64,000 bases of DNA from Chryseobacterium oryctis (GTDB lineage: Bacteria > Bacteroidota > Bacteroidia > Flavobacteriales > Weeksellaceae). A model generated the notes under the pieces. That model was not told the origin of the DNA. It made no database searches and saw only the letters and a list, made by a program, of their open reading frames with translations. The translations under genes were made by a program, and so were the position numbers. Shown here piece after piece: positions 9,118 through 17,321 of the stretch (its first letter is position 1; every line of letters starts with the position of its first letter). The stretch covers positions 1-64,000 of the forward strand of contig NZ_JAPDHV010000001.1 of assembly GCF_025971925.1 (NCBI RefSeq), given 5' to 3'.

Positions 9118-9570
9118 ATGAATACAAAAAAGCAAGAACCCTTTATTGAACATTTCGATGACCTGACCAAAGCAATGGACTTCGCCGTATGGAAGAATTT
9201 TGAGAACCGTATGAAAAAAGAACAATTTGGTGTATTAGACGCACCGGAAGAAAATTATGCGGTAGTCAATCAGGCGATGCTTATGGATCTGGAAATGGAA
9301 TTTCAGTATCCGCTTCCTGAGGATTATGACTGGATTGATTATAACAAAATCAGAACTATTCGGATGGATTACGATCCTCTGTCTCATTGGGAAGAACTTA
9401 CGGGAGCATTTTCTGTAATGAATGGCGAACTATTACGGTTCATTTTAAAGTTTGATGTTCCGCTAAAGAAATTCATCCGCTACGAACTCGCCTCGCGGGG
9501 TTATGATGAAAACCACCAATGGGTGGGCTTTGACAAAGCAGAAGAAATATGGTTTAACTCCAAACGATGA
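9118..9570 (+). CDS. Hypothetical small plasmid protein
   Basis: A 150-residue acidic, soluble protein rich in Trp, Tyr and Asp. No domain recognised. Its TGA stop overlaps the ATG of the next gene (ATGA at 9567-9570), which shows translational coupling and shows that TGA works as a true stop in this part of the element: reading through would run the product across the following gene in another frame. Confidence 0.6.
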   Translation: MNTKKQEPFIEHFDDLTKAMDFAVWKNFENRMKKEQFGVLDAPEENYAVVNQAMLMDLEMEFQYPLPEDYDWIDYNKIRTIRMDYDPLSHWEELTGAFSVMNGELLRFILKFDVPLKKFIRYELASRGYDENHQWVGFDKAEEIWFNSKR

Positions 9571-9800
9571 ACAAAAATAAACCCAGTATGGCAGCACCGG
9601 ATATTAAACAGATTTTGTTTCTCAACAAAAAACTGCACAACGAGTATCTCGAAGTGTATGAAGAAGCTCCGCTGACCTTTGAAGAATTTGTGAACTTCAT
9701 GCTTGGAACATTGTACGACAACGATAATACTGTTGAAGAAATTATTCCTGTTGATGATGGCAATGCATTTATCATCATTTACAGGATTCCGATGAAGTAA
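9567..9800 (+). CDS. Hypothetical small plasmid protein
   Basis: A 77-residue acidic protein; a later start at 9588 (MAAPDIKQ) is also possible. The sequence shows a helical middle (FEEFVNFMLGTLYDN) and a C-terminal strand pair (AFIIIYRIPMK). No family recognised. Start and stop overlap with the upstream gene, so the pair is translated together. Confidence 0.55.
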   Translation: MNKNKPSMAAPDIKQILFLNKKLHNEYLEVYEEAPLTFEEFVNFMLGTLYDNDNTVEEIIPVDDGNAFIIIYRIPMK

Positions 9801-9830
9801 CCTTTCACATCAACCTTAATACAGTACAAA

Positions 9831-10085
9831 ATGGAAATCGATCCTGAAAAAGTTCCGGTTATGAAAAACTTTTGTGCGACCTGTCCATTCAAACCGGATA
9901 AAGATGGAAGATGGCAGGATCCCAAACTGGCTGATGCAGTTGTAAGCAGGACATTGTTCCAAGCCCACCAAATCTGCCACGGCACAGAAGGAGAAAACAG
10001 GGAGCCCAGATTCCGCTGTAAAGGAGCTTTTGAGCACAACCTCGAAATCTACCGCAGATTGGGACTGGATGAACATATAAAATAA
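9831..10085 (+). CDS. DUF6283-like cysteine-rich protein
   Basis: An 84-residue protein with the arrangement C-x2-C near residue 16 (CATCPFKPDKDG), then QICHGT and FRCKGA, i.e. four Cys and one or two His that could bind a metal. This matches the DUF6283 pattern of phage and plasmid proteins; function unknown. It is a member of the small-gene operon, 30 bp behind the previous gene. Confidence 0.6.
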   Translation: MEIDPEKVPVMKNFCATCPFKPDKDGRWQDPKLADAVVSRTLFQAHQICHGTEGENREPRFRCKGAFEHNLEIYRRLGLDEHIK

Positions 10086-10107
10086 ATATACCCAACCAAG
10101 AAATAAT

Positions 10108-10413
10108 ATGAAGTTAATTACAGAACATCTTCAAAAGCGGTTTGCCGAAATCGGCAGTCAGAGTGAAGATCTTAATCCGTTAATCATTGCCAAGTTTTTC
10201 AATCCGATAGGAGGACAAACTTGGTATGCTTCGGAATATAATTCTCAAACCCGTATCTGCTTCGGTTATGTTACGGGGATGATGCATGATGAGTGGGGTT
10301 ATTTTTCCATTGATGAGATGGAATCCATCGTATTACCTTTTGAATTAACCATCGAAAGGGATACCTACTTTGAGGAAATCCGGTTTAATGACCTGAAAAA
10401 ATCACTCCAATAG
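10108..10413 (+). CDS. DUF2958-family plasmid protein
   Basis: A 101-residue protein with the DUF2958 layout: KLITEHLQKRF, then IIAKFFNPIGGQTWYASEY, FGYVTGMMHDEWGYFSIDE and FELTIERDTYFEE. DUF2958 proteins are common on conjugative plasmids and integrative elements and have no assigned activity. Spacing of 22 bp from the previous gene supports one operon. Confidence 0.75.
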   Translation: MKLITEHLQKRFAEIGSQSEDLNPLIIAKFFNPIGGQTWYASEYNSQTRICFGYVTGMMHDEWGYFSIDEMESIVLPFELTIERDTYFEEIRFNDLKKSLQ

Positions 10414-10446
10414 TATAAATTAAAAAACAAGCAAAAATTAAATCAA

Positions 10447-11142
10447 ATGGATAACAACAAACAATCCCTACTGAAAATCTTTTCGGTGCTGCTTAAAAAG
10501 AAAGCATCAGAAAAGCAACCATTGGAATCTAAAACCATCAGTCCTGTATTAATTAAATACTTTACAAGAAAAGAGCTGGTGGAAATGGTTTCACAGACGT
10601 ATGGTCAGGAACTGCCTGACAACAAGAACTTACTGGAACTGGAGAACGAGGGAATTTTAAACCTCATAGAATCCGATTACCAGATTATCACCTATATGTG
10701 TGAAAAATGGCTGAAAGAAGAGAGAGAACAAAAACTCAATCCTCAGCCAATTCCTGAAAACACCCACTCCTCTGCTGAGGATAGTCATTCCGAAAAATTA
10801 CCGGAAACTCAAACGGAAAATGAAGTACTGTCTGAAATTGAACGTAATGCTGAGAATGAAACCGTTTCTCAGGAATTTTCTGAAAATATTTCCGAACAGG
10901 AAGCAGCTTCGGGAAATATAGATGAACCTGCTGCTGAAGAGGATATTCCGCAAACAGAAAATTCAGAAAACGAACCAGCCGAACCATTGTATGAAGAAGA
11001 AAATCAGGAACAAACTTCTGAATCCGATCCGGAAGAACAAGGATTGGAACATGAACCGGAGATTGAAGAAGAACACGCTTCTGAAGAATACTCCTCTTTT
11101 TCAGGCTCAAAAAACAAAAGTAAGAATAGAAAGCATCGCTAA
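10447..11142 (+). CDS. Acidic-tailed hypothetical protein
   Basis: A 231-residue protein with a small helical N-terminal domain (residues 1-100) shared with the product of 8530, followed by about 120 residues that are mostly Glu, Ser, Asn and Pro, and a short basic end (SKNKSKNRKHR). The acidic tail could be a DNA mimic or a charge-based binding region, but this is only inference from composition. A hairpin (11206-11231) follows, so it is the last gene of the intact small-gene operon. The next gene is the first with in-frame TGA codons. Confidence 0.55.
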   Translation: MDNNKQSLLKIFSVLLKKKASEKQPLESKTISPVLIKYFTRKELVEMVSQTYGQELPDNKNLLELENEGILNLIESDYQIITYMCEKWLKEEREQKLNPQPIPENTHSSAEDSHSEKLPETQTENEVLSEIERNAENETVSQEFSENISEQEAASGNIDEPAAEEDIPQTENSENEPAEPLYEEENQEQTSESDPEEQGLEHEPEIEEEHASEEYSSFSGSKNKSKNRKHR

Positions 11143-11205
11143 AGGTTTTTCCATACAGCACACTCTATTCTTAACCGAAAATTTTCGGTCAATTATTTAT
11201 TCCTT

Positions 11206-11235
11206 AACAGCTCGGATTTTTGCCGGGCTGTTTTC
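11206..11235 (+). terminator. Terminator ending the small-gene operon
   Basis: A GC-containing hairpin (CAGC-CGG paired with CCGG-GCTG) followed by TTTTCG, 65 bp after the operon's last stop codon. A shorter AT-rich palindrome sits just upstream (11174-11189). Confidence 0.6.
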
Positions 11236-11277
11236 GTTAAATCATAAACGCATTATTTCCTAAAAACAAAAATATAA

Positions 11278-12105
11278 ATGTTACAAAGCAGAATTACATT
11301 TAAGCCGCCAGTGTCATATTTTTGATGAAAACAGGTTATGGCAAAGGAAATTATTCCACTTATTCCTAAAAATATCAAAGTCTACTGTGAGCCTTATTTC
11401 GGATGATGAGCTATTTTTTGGATGAAACCGGAAACGGCTCCCTGTGAGATTATTAACGACATCAACGGAAACGTAATTAATTTTTATAAAACTCTGAAAA
11501 CAAGATTTCCCGAACTCAAAAAGAAAATTGAACTTACCCTGCATTCAAGGGAGGAATACAAAAAGGCGATGATTATCTATAATTCCCCACGATTATTCGA
11601 TGACCAGCCTGTAATCAGAGCCTGGGCATTTTATGTAAGCTGTAATATGGGCTATCTGCATCAGGCGTGAAGCCGGGGTTTTGACAAAGAAAAATCGGCA
11701 ATTTCTTTTAAAAATAAAGTAGAACGTTTTGGAGAGGAACTCTCCGAGCGTCTCCGCAATACGCAGATTGAATGTAACGAAGCTCATAAAATAATCCAAA
11801 GCAGGGACTCTGAAAATTCCTTCTTTTATTGTGATCCTCCATATACAAGCGATTTGGGCGTAAAAGTGCATCAGTGACATTACGAAGGTTATACACACCA
11901 GCATCTGGAGCGTGACCTTACTGTACTTTCACAGATTAAAGGAAATTTTTTGTTGTCCAACTACCCTTCACAACTTCTTATGGATTTCGCCAAAAAGCAC
12001 AACCGATATGTAAAAACTTTTGACAAATCACTTTCCGCAGCTCATAAGAGCAAAAGAGGAAACAGAAGAAAAACTGAGGTTTTGGTGGCGAATTATCCGA
12101 TATAA
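11278..12105 (+). CDS. Dam-like (D12 class) DNA N6-adenine methyltransferase with six in-frame UGA codons
   Basis: One continuous 275-codon frame from ATG 11278 to TAA 12103-12105, broken only by TGA at 11323, 11326, 11404, 11407, 11668 and 11875 (codons 16, 17, 43, 44, 131, 200). It is a D12-class N6-adenine methyltransferase: SYF-TGA-TGA-KQ stands for the invariant YFGGKQ; YCEPYFG-TGA-TGA-AIFW stands for the EPFFGGGA SAM-binding motif I; CDPPYTSD is the catalytic DPPY motif; and VHQ-TGA-HYEGYT fits the GHYxGYT stretch. At these five motif sites TGA lies on a conserved glycine. The C-terminal SNYP and KTEVLVANYPI segments are normal. No frameshift and no internal TAA or TAG. Under the standard code the product would stop after 15 residues. 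It would modify element or host DNA, perhaps for self-protection. Confidence 0.85.
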
Positions 12106-12168
12106 ATGTACCAATGCAACAATTTACCAGTGTGCCAATTGTAACTTTTTATCCTTAAATAAAAAATA

Positions 12169-12351
12169 ATGAATTCTATTACTCAAGAAAAAACCGCTCG
12201 CTTTATGAAAAACAGAACCCTCCGCAGAATCAGACAAAGAATCAGGCAGAAAGCATTTAAGAATGAGCACATTTCAATTGCTAAACTCAGAAAAGGCTAT
12301 GAAAAATACAAACTACCGCCGAAGTCTGGCAAAAGGCTATCCAAAAAATAA
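12169..12351 (+). CDS. Small basic hypothetical protein
   Basis: A 60-residue, strongly basic peptide with an Arg/Lys-rich helix (NRTLRRIRQRIRQKAF), possibly nucleic-acid binding. It overlaps the proposed start of the C5 methyltransferase (ATG 12299) by 53 bp in another frame. It may be a real small regulator or a chance frame; without relatives I cannot say. Confidence 0.4.
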   Translation: MNSITQEKTARFMKNRTLRRIRQRIRQKAFKNEHISIAKLRKGYEKYKLPPKSGKRLSKK

Positions 12352-13336
12352 CGGACTGAAAGTTTTTGGAACATTCGTTGGCGGCGGAGGCTCCACGATG
12401 GGATATAAGCTCGCCGGCTTTCGCCATCTTTGAGGTGTTGAGATTGACAAGAAAATGGTAAAAATGTACCTCCCCAATCACTCCCCTGATTATTTCTACC
12501 ACGAAGATATCAGGGAGTTCAACCAAAGAAATGACCTGCCCTGCGAACTATATGATCTGGATATTCTGGACGGCTCCCCTCCCTGCAGCACGTTTTCAAT
12601 GGCGTGAGCCCGTGAAAAAAACCGATGACAGGAAAAATCATTTAAGGAATGACAGAAGAAACAAATCCTTGATGAGCTGGTTTTTGTATTCTGTGATACG
12701 GTGCAAAAGCTCCTCCCGAAAGTAGTTGTTATGGAAAATGTTCCGGGACTGATTGCAGGGAGAGCTACGGGATACGCCATCGAAATTTATGAAAGATTAA
12801 ACCGTATGGGCTATGATGTTCAGATATTCAGAATCAATTCAGCAACAATGGGAGTTCCGCAGGCTCGTGAACGCATCTTCTTTATCGGAAGAAGAAGAGA
12901 CTTACAGTTTGATGAACTCGTTTTGGATTTCGATGAGCTGCCGATATACTTTGATTCGATTGCAGATAAAAATTCCACTACACATCCTCCACTCCGGCCA
13001 TCTGTAGTTGTGAGACGACCTTATGTAGAATACGGAGACCAATGCCTGAAATTTGCTGATGCCAAATACAGAAAACTGAATACTTACAATGCGTTTTTCA
13101 GTACCAGCATTGTTTACGACCACGTTGTGGCTCCCACATTGACCAGCAGCGGTGCTACCCTGTATTATGAGCAGGCCCGCAATCTAAATGATACCGAATA
13201 CATTCGTATGAGCAGTTTTCCTTTGGATTTTAACTTCTGCTGAATCTCTGTACGTTATGTTTGCTGAATGAGTGTGCCTCCCCTAATGACCGCAGGAATT
13301 GCCAATGAAATAAAAAAGCAATGGTTCGAGAAATAA
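12299..13336 (+). CDS. DNA C5-cytosine methyltransferase with six in-frame UGA codons
   Basis: A 345-codon frame from ATG 12299 to TAA 13334-13336, interrupted only by TGA at 12431, 12605, 12626, 12650, 13241 and 13265. It is a C5-cytosine methyltransferase: motif I FGTFVGGGGSTMGYKLAGF, SAM-contact VEID after a TGA at the glycine of L-G-GVEID, catalytic motif IV GSPPCSTFSMA-TGA (family FSMAG), FKE-TGA-QKKQILD (family FREGQ-K-Q), motif VI VVMENVPGL, motif VIII QARERIFFIG, and motif X YVC-TGA-MSVPPLM (family YVCGMSVPP). Each TGA is compatible with glycine. Ordinary GGA codons also occur. No other interruption. The product would methylate cytosine at an unknown target site, alongside the Dam-like enzyme upstream. 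Confidence 0.85.
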
Positions 13337-13837
13337 CGGATTAAAAAAGATTTACATTCCCCAATTTGGATTCCTTTTGTAAAAATTATTTTACCGTTAC
13401 TCCTCTGCTGTCTTTTTACCTTCTTCAAGGGGTATTACACCCTTATTGCGGGGTAAACCGTGGAGCTATAATGAATCTTCGCACTCCTCTGTCTTACTGC
13501 AAAATACCCTATAACAACCTTTGTATATCCTTATTCCGTGCATCTTCCGCACCTGTACAAAGGTTGATGCGGGTTGATGTACCCTTTGTTGAAGGTTTAC
13601 GAAGTGCGAAAACGAAAAATCTCTTGATTTATGGCTTTTTATCTTTATAATAAGGGAGACAGCAATGTATCTGTTGCGACCTTGTTCCGTGCCTTGAAGG
13701 AGGATGTTGCGAACACGGAATATACTCCTTACGGGTTCGCAATACCCTCGTAACAACCACGCAACGCCCTTGTAATATCATTTGAAAAGGGTTACTCAAA
13801 ACGGAAATATGATGGTGCAAACTGTTGTTTATATAGA
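13337..13837. other. 501-bp non-coding region rich in inverted repeats
   Basis: No convincing gene. It holds several paired arms: AACCTTTGTA at 13516-13525 with TACAAAGGTT at 13556-13565 (perfect 10 bp), and TTGCGAAC with GTTCGCAA around 13707-13748, plus repeated GTTGCG/CGCAAC and GGGTAT-like words. It could encode a structured RNA (for example a plasmid copy-number antisense RNA) or a protein-binding cluster beside the origin. A 94-codon open frame at 13366 has no protein-like features. Confidence 0.45.
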
Positions 13838-14401
13838 GTGATAACTAATGGTTATCAGGTATTTAATTCGTTATATCATAGTATGGATTATCCAAAAGCA
13901 GACGCAGAAAGAATGCTGGAAATCAGCCAGACCACTTTTTACAAACGGGTAAAAAATTTAGATATTCAGTTGGTCAGCAAAATCAATGAAAAGGGGAAAA
14001 GTGTCTATATCAGGGAAGAGGATATACAGAAAATGGCAGATGCTTTGTGAAAAGGCAGACTCAATTTTGGTCAGACACAATATCAAAATGATAAGGCGTT
14101 TGAAGCAGAGGAGTCAGAACCCCATCAGGAAGTGATACAGAAAAATTTTGATTTGCAAATCAAAATTAAAGAAAAAGAGGCAGAGCTTAAAGCCAGCCAA
14201 TGGGTAATATCAGTATTTAAAGAACAAAATCAGGAATTGAGATTACAGAGAGATAATGTCCAGACTAAACATATGGAATTGTCTGATAAATATGTAAAAA
14301 TATCAATTCGTGCCACCGCCTTTTGAATCGCTTCTATTACTTTGTTCCTGCTGTTAATCGGATTTGTATTATTGGTTATGTTTGGCAAATTGCAGTTTTA
14401 G
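13838..14401 (+). CDS. HTH/coiled-coil membrane-anchored plasmid protein with two in-frame UGA codons
   Basis: A 187-codon frame from GTG 13838 (or ATG at codon 16) to TAG 14399-14401, with TGA at 14048 and 14324. Residues about 18-68 form a helix-turn-helix (DAERMLEISQTTFYKRVKN, IREEDIQKMAD), 100-160 a coiled coil (IKIKEKEAELKASQWVI), and the last 25 residues a membrane helix (IASITLFLLLIGFVLLVMFG). The second TGA falls at the start of the membrane helix, the first in a loop after the HTH; glycine suits both. It sits directly upstream of the iteron region and Rep gene, as plasmid partition or regulatory genes often do. Function unassigned. Confidence 0.65.
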
Positions 14402-14700
14402 TTCAGCAGAAAGGGGAGTAATATCCTCGAAAGAAGGGTAAACGAAGTTCGGAAGAACCTGTCCCGAAAAAGTAGCCTTATATTATGATTTATACAGAGA
14501 TTCTTTAGTCGAAATCTACTGAAAAACAGTGTGTTCATTAGTATTTTAATACTTATTAAACAGGAAAAACAACAACAGCTTTATTCTCTCTATTAATAAA
14601 TGTTGTCTTATTATTTAAAATATTATAGTACTTACCGTACGGCAAAGTATTGGTACAGAGCCGGAAATAGAGGATTTCGGCAACTATGGCGGGACGAAAG

Positions 14701-14875
14701 GCTACCAAAACAGGGCGAAAAGAAACCTGTACGGGCTGTATCGGCTACCAAACTATACTGTATTATAACCAAAACAGACCTTACTTGCTACCAAATCGGG
14801 GAATTGCTACCAAAATGGGGTATAAATACGGCTACCTGCGAAAGATACCAGTAGCCCAACCGAGTAGCCGATAAA
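14701..14875. repeat. Iteron array, candidate plasmid replication origin
   Basis: Direct copies of GCTACCAAA start at 14701, 14744, 14787 and 14806, with degenerate copies between (for example near 14765), giving a period of about 21 bp. Just after them lies an inverted pair (CGGCTAC near 14829 and GTAGCCG near 14864). The whole block lies 60-240 bp upstream of the Rep gene start and matches the layout of an iteron-type origin with a Rep-dimer operator. The 14402-14700 stretch before it is AT-rich and otherwise featureless. Confidence 0.7.
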
Positions 14876-14937
14876 CGGTTGATTGTTAATATAGCTTGTT
14901 TACTCTAAAATTTATTTCCTAAACAAAATCGTTGCTA

Positions 14938-16155
14938 ATGAATCAACTTGTCAAGAAAAGTCATGAGCTGGTAATGGGAAAGTTTTCCTTCAGTTTATTG
15001 GAGCTTCGTCTTTTTTCACTTATTGTGAGTATGATTGATGACCGTGATGAAGATTTTAAAACATATAAGATTGCCGTAAAGGATATTATGGCAACTTTCA
15101 ATCTTAAATCCAAGACCATATATGCCGAAATTCAGCAGATTACAACCTCTATGCTCAAGAAAATTATTGTAATTCCTGTTCAGGAAGACTGAATACACAA
15201 GGAAATCAAAAGTACGCTGATGTCCAGTTTTAAGTATGAAGTTTCCGGCAGAGGAGTCATCGAAGCGACTTTTAATCCCATTCTTAAACCCTATCTTCTC
15301 CAGCTCAAATCAAAATTTCTGTTGTATAATATTTCCAATATTCTTCAAATTGGCTCTGCAACATCCATAAGAATTTTTGAACTTCTCAAAACTTTTGAAT
15401 GAGTTAAGCAAAAGACATTCTCTTTGCAGGAACTCAAAGAAATTTTAGGAGTTGAAAATAATTATAGCAAATATTCTAACTTCAAAACGAAAATTTTACT
15501 GAAAAGCCAGAAGGATTTGGAAATGTTCACGGATATTCGTTTTACATTTAAAGAAATTTCTGAAAATTCGAGACGTGTGGAGAAAATACAGTTCTTTATT
15601 CATCCCAATACACCTCAATGAAAAAAACTACCCCTAAACGATAAAGATACCGGAGAAGAGGACTACAATGAGGCTCCGGAGAAAATACGGCACGGTGAAA
15701 TGCTGGCTTTCGGGCTGTCTGAAGATGTTATAAATAATGAAATCCTGAAAAAGTACGATGAAGATTACATTTTTAATACATTGGAGCATTGTAAAACCTA
15801 TTTCAAAAAGAATAAGATCGATAATAAGGCAGGATTTTTTATAAAAGCATTGGATAAGTGATTCTACCAGCAGGAGATAGAAAATTCAAAATTGAAAAAT
15901 GAGAAAAAAGATGAAAGAGAAAAGACCAAAGAAGCAGAGGAGTCAGCAAAACAGAAAGAAACCCAGCTCCGTGAAGAAAAACTCCAAAAATTGAGAGATC
16001 AGTATATGACAGAGGAACTTATCCTTCAAGTTCTCGAATCGTATCAGGAAAATTTTCTTTATACCCTGATGAAAAAAGACCTTGAGAACGGAAAGATTAA
16101 TAAATTCCTTCAGGTATTTGTCGATAAGAAACTGCTTGAATTGTACGACCAATAA
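14938..16155 (+). CDS. Rep_3-type plasmid replication initiator with four in-frame UGA codons
   Basis: A 405-codon frame from ATG 14938 to TAA 16153-16155, with TGA at 15190, 15400, 15619 and 15859. It is a RepA/RepB (Rep_3 superfamily) initiator: tandem winged-helix domains with LVMGKFSFSLLELRLFSLI, SFKYEVSGRGVIEATFN, LKPYLLQLKSKFLLYN and SATSIRIFELL, then SLQELKEILGV. The last TGA falls in FIKALDK-TGA-FYQQ, where relatives have glycine (A-I-x-x-G-[FYW]). The C-terminal third is a charged coiled coil. It should bind the iterons just upstream and start replication of the excised or ancestral plasmid. Under the standard code the product would end at residue 84. Confidence 0.8.
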
Positions 16156-16193
16156 TTATTGGAAATGAAAATATTTATCTTTAAATAAAAAAC

Positions 16194-16502
16194 GTGCTGA
16201 AAAATCAAAACTGTATTTTCTGTACAATGCAGAGAAATGCTGCCAATCCGTTTCGATGCTTTGATATGTCCAAAGGTTCCGTATTTAAAGATTTTAAAGA
16301 AAGTGCATGAGGATATTATGTATATATTCCCTATAACCATTTTACAAGCAGGGAAAGTATTTCTACGGAGGATTGGGGTTTGTATCTGGAAGAAATCGGA
16401 GGATTTTTGCAATATCTTAAAACCATACAGACCGATATTAAAACAATCCGTACTGAATGTAGGGAATTTCCCCATGTTTATTGGAATATTATTCCGGAGT
16501 AG
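16194..16502 (+). CDS. Small hypothetical protein with one in-frame UGA
   Basis: A 102-codon frame from GTG 16194 (or ATG 16227) to TAG 16500-16502, with TGA at 16308-16310 in FKESA-TGA-GYYVYIPY, so it would read as a Gly-Gly pair. The sequence is protein-like (NHFTSRESISTEDWGLYLEE, then a helical C-terminus ending in YWNIIPE) but I do not recognise the family. It follows the Rep gene by 38 bp and may be in the same transcript. Confidence 0.55.
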
Positions 16503-16530
16503 GAGTAATGAAGAGAGAAGTGCTTATCTT

Positions 16531-16884
16531 TTATAATAAATCTAATTCCAGTTCTACATACAATTGTGAGGCGGTTTCCAAAAAAGCAAACCGTGCAAGG
16601 GAGTTTTTCAGGTCTCATTCTATGGGAACAGGCTCTCCGTTTTCTGCTTCATACAATTGCCTTAATGCCTCAATTTCATTATAATATTTGTCAAAGAAAG
16701 CGTGGGAGTTAATCATACAGTTGACCTTTAGCCCTCTGCCTTCATACTGGAGAAGGTTTCCAAAAAACTGGATGCAATTTGTTTGCTTGAGAATTTCTTT
16801 CGCTACTTCTTTTCTTATGCTGTCCTTCTCTTCATTACCAATCACGCGAAGAATCTTTTTTAATGCCTGTCCTTCCATTTTCAT
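16531..16884 (-). CDS. Small hypothetical protein with one in-frame UGA (minus strand)
   Basis: A 117-codon minus-strand frame from ATG 16884 to TAA 16533-16531, with TGA at 16617-16615. Up to the TGA it reads 89 residues ending EPVPIE. Beyond it the frame continues with protein-like sequence, DLKNSLARFAFLETASQLYV, which resembles the end of plasmid/phage proteins having a G-D-x-x-N-x-x-A-x-FAFEETA pattern, so the TGA sits at the expected glycine. It is transcribed against the neighbouring genes. Function unknown. Confidence 0.6.
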
Positions 16885-16926
16885 TAATAATGCTCATAAT
16901 GAGAATATAAAATACGGGTAGACTAT

Positions 16927-17028
16927 ATGAATAATGCTGATTTGGAAGAAAATATCAAGATAATACACGGGCTTGCAATTCTACACTCTATTAAATATAA
17001 GCATATTAAAATTGATAATGCTTTCTAA
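16927..17028 (+). CDS. Possible 33-residue peptide
   Basis: A short open frame (MNNADLEENIKIIHGLAILH..., TAA stop) with balanced composition and a position in line with the next gene, 33 bp away. It could be a small element protein or noise. Confidence 0.3.
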   Translation: MNNADLEENIKIIHGLAILHSIKYKHIKIDNAF

Positions 17029-17061
17029 AATAGAATAAAACATTTACTCTCTGCCGACCCA

Positions 17062-17295
17062 ATGCACAAAACAGAAATCCAGAAAAGATGGAGAAGAAAA
17101 AAAGGGATAAAACCTCAATTATCTGAATGAGAAAAGACAGAAATAAAAAGATTAAGATTTGGAGAAAAACTGACACTGTCCGAGATAGCAGAAAAATATA
17201 ATCGTTCCGTCGAATGAATACGCAAAATCGTATGACCGTCTTCTGTCTACAGTATGAGAGCAAAGTGAAAAAGAAAATCAAAAGCACTTGTATAA
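17062..17295 (+). CDS. Small HTH DNA-binding protein with four in-frame UGA codons
   Basis: A 77-codon frame from ATG 17062 to TAA 17293-17295 with TGA at 17128, 17209+5 (SVE-TGA-IRKIV at 17214-17216), 17233-17235 and 17272-17274. It encodes a short basic protein with a homeodomain-like helix-turn-helix: LTLSEIAEKYNRSVE then a TGA and IRKIV, the recognition helix, where glycine is common. Four UGA codons in 77 is the highest density in the window. It would regulate transcription of the element or act as an excisionase-like factor. The candidate guide RNA begins 27 bp downstream. Confidence 0.65.
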
Positions 17296-17321
17296 TCAGC
17301 CCCAATATGTATACAATACAT

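Noticed and set aside
9118..9570. UGA recoding of the whole window
   Set aside because: ATGA overlaps here and at 48293 and 53438 show true termination at TGA.
13366..13650. 94-codon open frame
   Set aside because: Composition is not protein-like and it runs through inverted repeats.
14600..14854. 84-codon open frame in the iteron block
   Set aside because: It is explained by the repeated iteron sequence and has no start signal.
16481..16684. 67-codon plus-strand frame
   Set aside because: It lies opposite the better supported minus-strand gene 16531-16884.
11278..17295. The UGA genes as ordinary decaying pseudogenes
   Set aside because: All 29 interruptions are TGA, none is TAA or TAG, no frameshift, and most recognisable contexts are conserved glycines; decay would not be so selective. 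Not fully excluded without alignments.
11278..17295. UGA read as tryptophan
   Set aside because: Motif positions require glycine (GGK, GGG, FSMAG, YVCGMSVPP); Trp would destroy SAM binding. Trp remains possible only for some sites at 42926-43681.
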